A stretch of DNA of 64,000 nucleotides, from positions 2,108,001-2,172,000 of the forward strand of contig NZ_JPOG01000001.1 in assembly GCF_000733765.1 (NCBI RefSeq), written 5' to 3'. Shown in pieces: positions 58,711 to 64,000 of the stretch (positions are counted from its first letter, which is position 1; each line of letters opens with the position of its first letter). The translations under genes and the position numbers were made by a program. Under the pieces are notes generated by a model, which saw only the letters and a program-made list of their open reading frames with translations, did no database searches and was not told where the DNA came from. Origin of the DNA: Algiphilus aromaticivorans DG1253 (GTDB lineage Bacteria > Pseudomonadota > Gammaproteobacteria > Nevskiales > Nevskiaceae).

Positions 58711-61700
58711 GCCGCGGCCGTCGCCTGGTGATCCCGCCCGATGAACATGTAGGCGGCGGGCACGACGTAGAGCGTGAACAGCGTGCCCAGCGTCATGCCG
58801 GAGGCGATGATCAGACCGATGGCGAAGCGCGCCGACGCACCCGGCCCACCGGCGATGAGCAGCGGCACCATGGCAAAGACCAGCGCGGCTGTCGTCATCA
58901 GCACCGGACGCAGACGGATCGAGGAGGCTTCCTCGATGGCCTCGCGCTTGGACATACCCTGCTCCTGGAGCTTGTTGGCGAACTCCACGATGAGGATGCC
59001 GTGCTTGGCGATGACGCCGATCAAGGTCACCAGGCCGACCTGGGTGTAGATATTCAGCGTCGCGCCGTTGAGGTTGGTCAGCTGCATGCCGTTGGTGATG
59101 CCGACGATATTCAGCACCAGCAGCGCGCCGGAGATGGACATCGGCACCGTCACCAGCATGATCAGCGGATCGCGGAAGGATTCGAACTGCGCGGCCAGCA
59201 CCAGGTAAATGATGATGAGCGCGAAGCCGAAGGTGGCGAGCAGCGCCTGGCCCTCCTGCACGAACTGACGGGAAGCGCCCGAGTAGTCGATCTGGAACTC
59301 GGCCGGCATGACCTCGCGCGCGATGTTCTCCAGGGTTTGCAGCGCCTCGCCCTGCGAGACGTCCGGCCGCGGCACGGCGACGATGGTGTCGGCGTTGAGC
59401 TGCTGGGCGCGCTCGATGCTGCGCGGCACGACCTGGTCGCGCAGCGTCGCAAAGGTCGACAGCGGTACCAGCACGCCCGATTCGGTGCGTACGCGGAACT
59501 GCTCCAGCTGCCCGGGATTGAGCCGCGAGTCGCGCTCGACCTGCTGGATGACGCGATAGGAGCGGCCATCCAGCGAGAAGCGATTGACCTCGGCTCCGGC
59601 CATGAAGCCGGCGAGATCGGCGTTGAGCTGCGCCATGTCGACGCCCATCAGCGCCGCCTTCTCGCGATCGATCTCGATGACGGTTTCCGGGCGGTCGATG
59701 CGCTGGCGCGGCGCCAGGAAGAAGAACTTCTTTGAATCGCGCGCGCGCTCGATGACCTCGTTGGAGACGCGCGACACCGTCTCCGGATCGAGCGTGGACT
59801 TCAGCACGAACTCCACCGGGTAGCCTTGCCCGGGCGTGGGCAGCGGCGGCGGCTGGATGATCGCCGTGCGGATGCCCGGCACGCCGGCGGTGACCCGTTC
59901 GGTGAGCTCCTCGACGATCTGTCCCGTGCCCATGTCGCGCTCGCTCCACGGCGCCGGGATCAGGCCCGTGAAGCCGGAGCTGCTGCCGGTACCCTGGCCC
60001 GCGTTAAGGGTGAAGATGTGGTCCACGCCCTCGTGGTCGAGCACGATGTCCTCGGCCTGGCGCGTGACCTTGTCGAGATACTCGATGGACGCATAGCCAT
60101 CAACCTCGTTGACGAGAATGGCGAAGCCGCTGTCCTCCTGCGGCGCCAGCTCGGAGTCCGTCGTGATGAAGAGGAAGTAGCAGGAGCCCAGCACGATGGC
60201 GCCGAAGACGGCGACCACGCTCTTGGTCTCCAGCGCGCCGTGCAGGCGTCGCTTGTAGCCGTGACGCAGGGCCTCGAAGCGATCATCGAGCCATGCGGCG
60301 AGCTTGTCGCCGCCATTGTCCGGGTCGCTGTCGTCGTCGCTGGCATGCGTGCGCTTGAGCACCTTGGCGCACATCATCGGCGTCAGCGTCAGCGCGATGA
60401 CGCCGGAGATCACCACCGCGCCGGCCAGCGTGAAGGCGAATTCCGAGAAGAGCTTGCCGGTAATGCCGGAGAGGAAGCCGATGGGCGCGAAGACCGCCAC
60501 CAGCGTCAGCGTCATGGCGATGACCGGGCCGAGCAGCTCGCGCGCGCCCTTGATGGCGGCGTCGAAGGGCGTCATGCCCTCCTCGATGTGGCGGTGAATG
60601 TTCTCCAGAACGATGATGGCGTCATCCACCACCATGCCGATGGCCAGCACCATCGCCAGCAAGGTCAGCAGGTTGATGGTGTAGCCCATGACCAGCATGA
60701 CGAGCATCACACCGACCAGCGACAGCGGCACCGTCACCGCCGGAATCAGCGCGCTGCGCACCGAACCGAGGAAGAGGAAGATGACGATCAGCACGATCAC
60801 CACCGCTTCCAGGATGGTGGCCAGCACTTCCTTGATAGCGTCGCGGATGTAGACCGTGCTGTCGTAGCCGATCTCACCAAAGAGGCCTTCCGGCAGCCGC
60901 GCCTTGATGCCCGGCCAGCGCTCGCGGACCTCGTCGATGACATCCAGCACGTTGGCGTCGGGCCGCACCTGGATGCCGACGAAGATGGCGTTGTCACCGT
61001 CCCAGCGCGCGGAGGCATCGTAGGTCTCCGAGCCCAGCTCCACCTTTGCCACGTCGCCCAGGCGAACGATATCGCCGCTCGAGGAGGCCACCACCATGTC
61101 GCGGAAGCCTTCGGCACTCTGCAGATCGGTATCGGCGGACAGGCCGACACGAACGTAGTTGCCCTTGGTCTCGCCGACGGTGGCCAGCACGTTCTGCTCG
61201 CGCAGAACACCCATGACCTCACCCGCCGTCAGTCCGTGCGCCCCCAGCCGGTCGGGCTGCAACCAGACGCGCATGGCGTAATTCTGGCCGCCGATGATCT
61301 CGGCCGATTCCATGCCCTCGATGCTGTTCAGCTCGGGCTCGACCTCGCGCAGCAGGTAGTCGGCGATCTGGCTGTTGTTGAGCACATCGGAGTAGAAGGA
61401 GAGATACATCGAGGCCGTGCCGCCGCCCTCGGCGATCTCCACCACCGGATCCTCGGCCGCGTCCGGCAGCTGGTTGCGCAGCTTGTTGACCTTGGCCGCG
61501 ATCTCGGTCAGCGCCTCGTTCGGATCCTTGTTCAGAAAGAGGTTGGCCGTGATGACCGACTGCCCGGCGTTGCTCGAGGAGGTCAGGTAGTCGATGCCGT
61601 CGGCGGCAGCGACTTCGCGCTCCAGCGGCCGCGTAATGAAGCCGGCAACCAGCTCAGCGTCGGCGCCGGGATAAGGCACCGTGATGTTGATCTGCGCGTT

Positions 61701-61823
61701 CTGCAGCGCGGGATACTCGCGCACGCTCAGGTCAAAGCCGGCGCGGATGCCCAGCAGCAGGATCACGAGGCTCACCACGGTGGCCAGCACCGGGCGGCGG
61801 ATGAAGATATCGGTGAAATGCAT
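58707..61823 (-). CDS. RND efflux pump inner-membrane subunit (AcrB/MexB family)
   Basis: HAE1-type pump of 1038 residues with 12 membrane segments and two large periplasmic loops. Segment 4 carries the proton-relay Asp pair in VLAIGMVVDDAIIVLENI. N-terminus FTDIFIRRPVLATVVSLVIL is typical. It is the second gene of an adaptor-pump-type operon with a 55-nt gap after the adaptor. It probably exports drugs, bile-acid-like steroids or solvents; local regulators are not in the window. Confidence 0.92.
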   Translation of the reverse strand: MHFTDIFIRRPVLATVVSLVILLLGIRAGFDLSVREYPALQNAQINITVPYPGADAELVAGFITRPLEREVAAADGIDYLTSSSNAGQSVITANLFLNKDPNEALTEIAAKVNKLRNQLPDAAEDPVVEIAEGGGTASMYLSFYSDVLNNSQIADYLLREVEPELNSIEGMESAEIIGGQNYAMRVWLQPDRLGAHGLTAGEVMGVLREQNVLATVGETKGNYVRVGLSADTDLQSAEGFRDMVVASSSGDIVRLGDVAKVELGSETYDASARWDGDNAIFVGIQVRPDANVLDVIDEVRERWPGIKARLPEGLFGEIGYDSTVYIRDAIKEVLATILEAVVIVLIVIFLFLGSVRSALIPAVTVPLSLVGVMLVMLVMGYTINLLTLLAMVLAIGMVVDDAIIVLENIHRHIEEGMTPFDAAIKGARELLGPVIAMTLTLVAVFAPIGFLSGITGKLFSEFAFTLAGAVVISGVIALTLTPMMCAKVLKRTHASDDDSDPDNGGDKLAAWLDDRFEALRHGYKRRLHGALETKSVVAVFGAIVLGSCYFLFITTDSELAPQEDSGFAILVNEVDGYASIEYLDKVTRQAEDIVLDHEGVDHIFTLNAGQGTGSSSGFTGLIPAPWSERDMGTGQIVEELTERVTAGVPGIRTAIIQPPPLPTPGQGYPVEFVLKSTLDPETVSRVSNEVIERARDSKKFFFLAPRQRIDRPETVIEIDREKAALMGVDMAQLNADLAGFMAGAEVNRFSLDGRSYRVIQQVERDSRLNPGQLEQFRVRTESGVLVPLSTFATLRDQVVPRSIERAQQLNADTIVAVPRPDVSQGEALQTLENIAREVMPAEFQIDYSGASRQFVQEGQALLATFGFALIIIYLVLAAQFESFRDPLIMLVTVPMSISGALLVLNIVGITNGMQLTNLNGATLNIYTQVGLVTLIGVIAKHGILIVEFANKLQEQGMSKREAIEEASSIRLRPVLMTTAALVFAMVPLLIAGGPGASARFAIGLIIASGMTLGTLFTLYVVPAAYMFIGRDHQATAAA

Positions 61824-61878
61824 GAGTCTCGGCGCTCGATCGCAGTGCGGTCAGGGAGTCGGGGGGGGCGGCGGCGGC

Positions 61879-63057
61879 CTAGCCCTCCGGCACCTCGGGG
61901 TCGAGCTGCGGCTCGGGCGCCCCGTCGTTGTTGATGATCACCGGCTGCTCGTTGCGCAGCTTGAGCAGGCCGGAGGTCGCGATGCGCTCGCCCGGCTCCA
62001 GGCCGGAAGTCACCGCGATGTAGTCGCCGCGCGCCTCGCCCAGCTCGACGAAGCGCTGCTTGACCATGAGATCGGTATACGGCGGCATGTTCGGGTCCGG
62101 GTCCTCCGGCGGCGGGCCCTTGTCCGGGTCTTCCTGCATGACGAAGACCGAGGCGCCGTAGGAGCTGTACTGCACCGCCGTGCGCGGCACGACGACGTGC
62201 TCGCTTTCCTGCGGCAGCTCCACGCGCACGCGGGCGAAGAGCCCGGGCTGCAGACGGCCGTCGACATTGGGCAGCGAAGCGCGCACGTCGAAGTTGCGCG
62301 TGTCGTTGTTGACGCGCGCGTCCAGCGCCTGGATCTCGCCGGAGAAGACCTCGTCCGGATAGGCATCGACGCGCACGCTGACCGGCATGCCGGCGCGCAC
62401 GCGGCTGAGAGCGGCCTCGGGTAGCGCGAAATCCAGCTCGATGGGGTCGATGGATTCCAGCGCCACCACCGGCTCGCCGGCCGGCAGGAACTGGCCGAGG
62501 CTGACGCGGCGGATACCGAGCTTGCCGTCGAAGGGCGCACGGATGCGCTTCTGCGCGATCAGCGCGCGCTGCGCGCTCGCCGCGGCCCGCGCCACGGCGG
62601 CCTGGCTCTGCGCTTCGTCCAGATCCGAGCGCGAGATCGACTCGCGCTCGAAGAGCCGCTGGCGCCGCTTCAGTGTCAGCTCGGTCAGCTCCGCCTGGGC
62701 TTCCAGCCGCTGCAGCTCGGCCTGCTCGGTGCCTGCGTCCAGGGCAACCAGCAGATCGCCTTTCTCGACCATCTCGCCGGATTCGAAGCGCAGCTCACTG
62801 ACGATGCCAGCCACTTCGCTGGCGATATCCGTGCCGTTAACGGCGCGCAAGCTGCCCACCGAAGTGATGTGCGCCTGCCAGCGCATGGTCTCGGCCTCGC
62901 CAGCCGAGACCGTCGCCGGCGGCGTCGGCATGTTGTCGATGAAATCGTTCATCGCCTTCTGCCCGAACCACTTCATGCCGAAGACGCCGCCGAATACGAC
63001 GCCGGCCAGCACCAGCATGATGATCATTCGCTTCGTGAGAGTTTTCTTGCTCGTCAT
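61879..63057 (-). CDS. RND periplasmic adaptor (membrane fusion protein)
   Basis: Adaptor of 392 residues: N-terminal membrane anchor (RMIIMLVLAGVVFGGVFGMK), lipoyl half-motifs around GSLRAVNGTDIASEVAGIV and IRAPFDGKLGIRRVSLGQFL, a coiled-coil hairpin between, and a beta-barrel. It overlaps the TolC-type gene by 4 nt. The stretch KGPPPEDPDPNMPPYTDL is an unusual acidic/proline insert. A run of eight G residues lies just after its stop (61861-61868). Confidence 0.9.
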   Translation of the reverse strand: MTSKKTLTKRMIIMLVLAGVVFGGVFGMKWFGQKAMNDFIDNMPTPPATVSAGEAETMRWQAHITSVGSLRAVNGTDIASEVAGIVSELRFESGEMVEKGDLLVALDAGTEQAELQRLEAQAELTELTLKRRQRLFERESISRSDLDEAQSQAAVARAAASAQRALIAQKRIRAPFDGKLGIRRVSLGQFLPAGEPVVALESIDPIELDFALPEAALSRVRAGMPVSVRVDAYPDEVFSGEIQALDARVNNDTRNFDVRASLPNVDGRLQPGLFARVRVELPQESEHVVVPRTAVQYSSYGASVFVMQEDPDKGPPPEDPDPNMPPYTDLMVKQRFVELGEARGDYIAVTSGLEPGERIATSGLLKLRNEQPVIINNDGAPEPQLDPEVPEG

Positions 63058-64000
63058 GACGGGCTCTTGGCAGTTGCGGTGTCGGACAGGGGTTCGGGTT
63101 CGCTGAGCAGGGTGTCGATGCGGCGGAAATCGCTGCGGTCGATCTCGCCGGCTACGCTGCGCAGCTGCAGAAGATTCAGCAGCAGCTGGTAGCGGCTGCG
63201 ATTGAGATCGCGACGCGCCTGCGCCACGCGGGAGGTGGCGTCCAGCACGTCGGTGATCGTGCGCGTGCCGGCGTCGTAGCCGTCGCGCGTCGCCTTTTCA
63301 GCGGCCTCGGCAGATTCCAGCGCGCGCGCGAAGGCGCCCATCTCGGCACGCGCCGAAGCCACTGCTCGGTGCGCCTCGCGCACATTACGCCGGATCTCGC
63401 CTGCCAGGCGGTCGAGGGCGGCCACGTTGGTCCGCTTGAGGGCCTCGGCCTCGCGCTCGCGCGCGGCCAGCTGCCCCCCGCTGTAGATCGGCATGCTCAG
63501 CTCGACGCCGATGGTCTGGTCGTCAATACGCTGGCCGAACTGGAAATCGCTGCTGTCGTCGATGCCGGCGCGCGCTACCAGGTCCAGCTCCGGCATGCGC
63601 GCGGCGCGACTGCTGCGCACATCGGCCTCGGCGACGGCGACCTGCTCGCGCTGCGCGATCAGCTCGGGGTTCTGCGCCATGGCCGCCGCTACCCACTTGT
63701 CGGGATCGGCCGGTTCCAGTTCGGGGAAGTCGGGATTCTCGCCAAGCCGGGGCAAGCGCTCCGGCCGGTGACCGGTGGTTTCCTCAAGCGCATCGCGGGC
63801 GTCGGCCAACTCTCGCTCGGCGGTGAGCAGTTGCGCCTGCGCCAGGTCGTAGCGCGACTGCGCCTCCACCAGATCCGTGCGTGGGATGAGTTCGACCTCG
63901 TAGCGGTTGCGCGCATCCTCGTAGGCCTCCTTCAGCGCCTCGGCTTCGCGCCGGCGCTGCGTGACGGCATCTTCGGCGTCGAGCACCGCGAAGTAGCGAT
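63054..64000 (-). CDS. TolC-family outer-membrane efflux protein, N-terminus outside the window
   Basis: About 315 C-terminal residues are visible; the frame is open to the right edge (RYFAVLDAEDAV is inside the protein, not its start). Two long coiled-coil stretches with the repeated pattern RYEVELIPRTDLVEAQSRYD and GYDAGTRTITDVLDATSRVA are typical of TolC/OprM. It is the outer-membrane channel for the downstream adaptor and pump genes. It is first in the visible operon order TolC-adaptor-pump. Confidence 0.88.
   Translation of the reverse strand, partial: RYFAVLDAEDAVTQRRREAEALKEAYEDARNRYEVELIPRTDLVEAQSRYDLAQAQLLTAERELADARDALEETTGHRPERLPRLGENPDFPELEPADPDKWVAAAMAQNPELIAQREQVAVAEADVRSSRAARMPELDLVARAGIDDSSDFQFGQRIDDQTIGVELSMPIYSGGQLAAREREAEALKRTNVAALDRLAGEIRRNVREAHRAVASARAEMGAFARALESAEAAEKATRDGYDAGTRTITDVLDATSRVAQARRDLNRSRYQLLLNLLQLRSVAGEIDRSDFRRIDTLLSEPEPLSDTATAKSPS

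Noticed and set aside
61861-61868. Phase-variable G tract
   Set aside because: The run of eight G residues lies in the gap after the adaptor stop, not in a coding region or clear promoter spacer, so there is no support for phase variation.
59826-61934. 702-codon plus-strand open frame
   Set aside because: Antisense to the RND pump gene with low-complexity His/Arg/Asp/Gln sequence, typical of a shadow frame.
1-64000. tRNA, rRNA, CRISPR array, prophage or IS element
   Set aside because: No clover-leaf, spaced direct-repeat array, transposase, integrase or phage gene could be recognised anywhere in the window.

Overview
The window is uniformly GC-rich DNA with tightly packed, often overlapping genes. 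It has a Gram-negative envelope set (RND pump with TolC partner, DUF1302 outer-membrane barrels, a lipoprotein), a CreBC pair and the proteobacterial class GN sortase system. I infer a gammaproteobacterium that eats sterols, perhaps of the Nevskiales/Algiphilus type, but the genus cannot be fixed from this sequence. No rRNA, tRNA, CRISPR, phage or IS transposase was seen.

Region 1 (1-9680, minus strand) reads as one operon in the order GMC oxidoreductase, aldehyde dehydrogenase, ERG25/MSMO1-like sterol C-4 methyl oxidase, NSDHL/ERG26-like 3beta-hydroxysteroid dehydrogenase/decarboxylase, DUF1302 barrel, DUF1329 protein, CYP51 (C-terminus off the window). These are the enzyme types needed to remove the C-4 and C-14 methyl groups of lanosterol- or cycloartenol-like sterols. 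They sit with a putative envelope uptake pair and no sterol cyclase is seen, so the job looks catabolic. A TetR gene and an SDR lacking the catalytic Tyr diverge from it (9810-11463).

Region 2 (11681-37409, minus strand, about 26 kb) is a steroid catabolic block. Its left part holds a second DUF1329/DUF1302 pair, an SDR, an MFS carrier, an amidohydrolase, an MMPL-type RND protein and a YCF48 propeller. The rest holds beta-oxidation and C/D-ring genes closely resembling the actinobacterial KstR2 regulon: a FadE30-like dehydrogenase, IpdF, FadA6, an Rv3548c-like SDR, EchA20, IpdC, IpdA and IpdB. It also has an Ltp/DUF35 aldolase-type pair and the HsaC/TesB meta-cleavage dioxygenase. Ring A/B opening genes (KstD, Ksh, HsaA, HsaB, HsaD) are not in the window and must lie elsewhere.

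Region 3 (37763-43530) has an exported cyclase-family protein, an NCS2-like permease, an HSD10-like SDR, a DUF3365 haem protein, an enoyl-CoA hydratase and a DUF3228 protein. Region 4 (43553-53495) has a Pat-type lysine acetyltransferase overlapping a histone-deacetylase-family gene, a 1-Cys peroxiredoxin divergent from a Crp/Fnr regulator plus persulfide-dioxygenase-like MBL protein, a nitrilase-family hydrolase and an M19-like lipoprotein. AT-rich palindromes upstream of the DUF3365 gene and in the prx/crp gap share a motif.

Region 5 (53724-64000) has creC and creB divergent from the class GN sortase and its target, with a cre-tag-like direct repeat between them, then an RND efflux operon whose TolC gene runs off the right edge.
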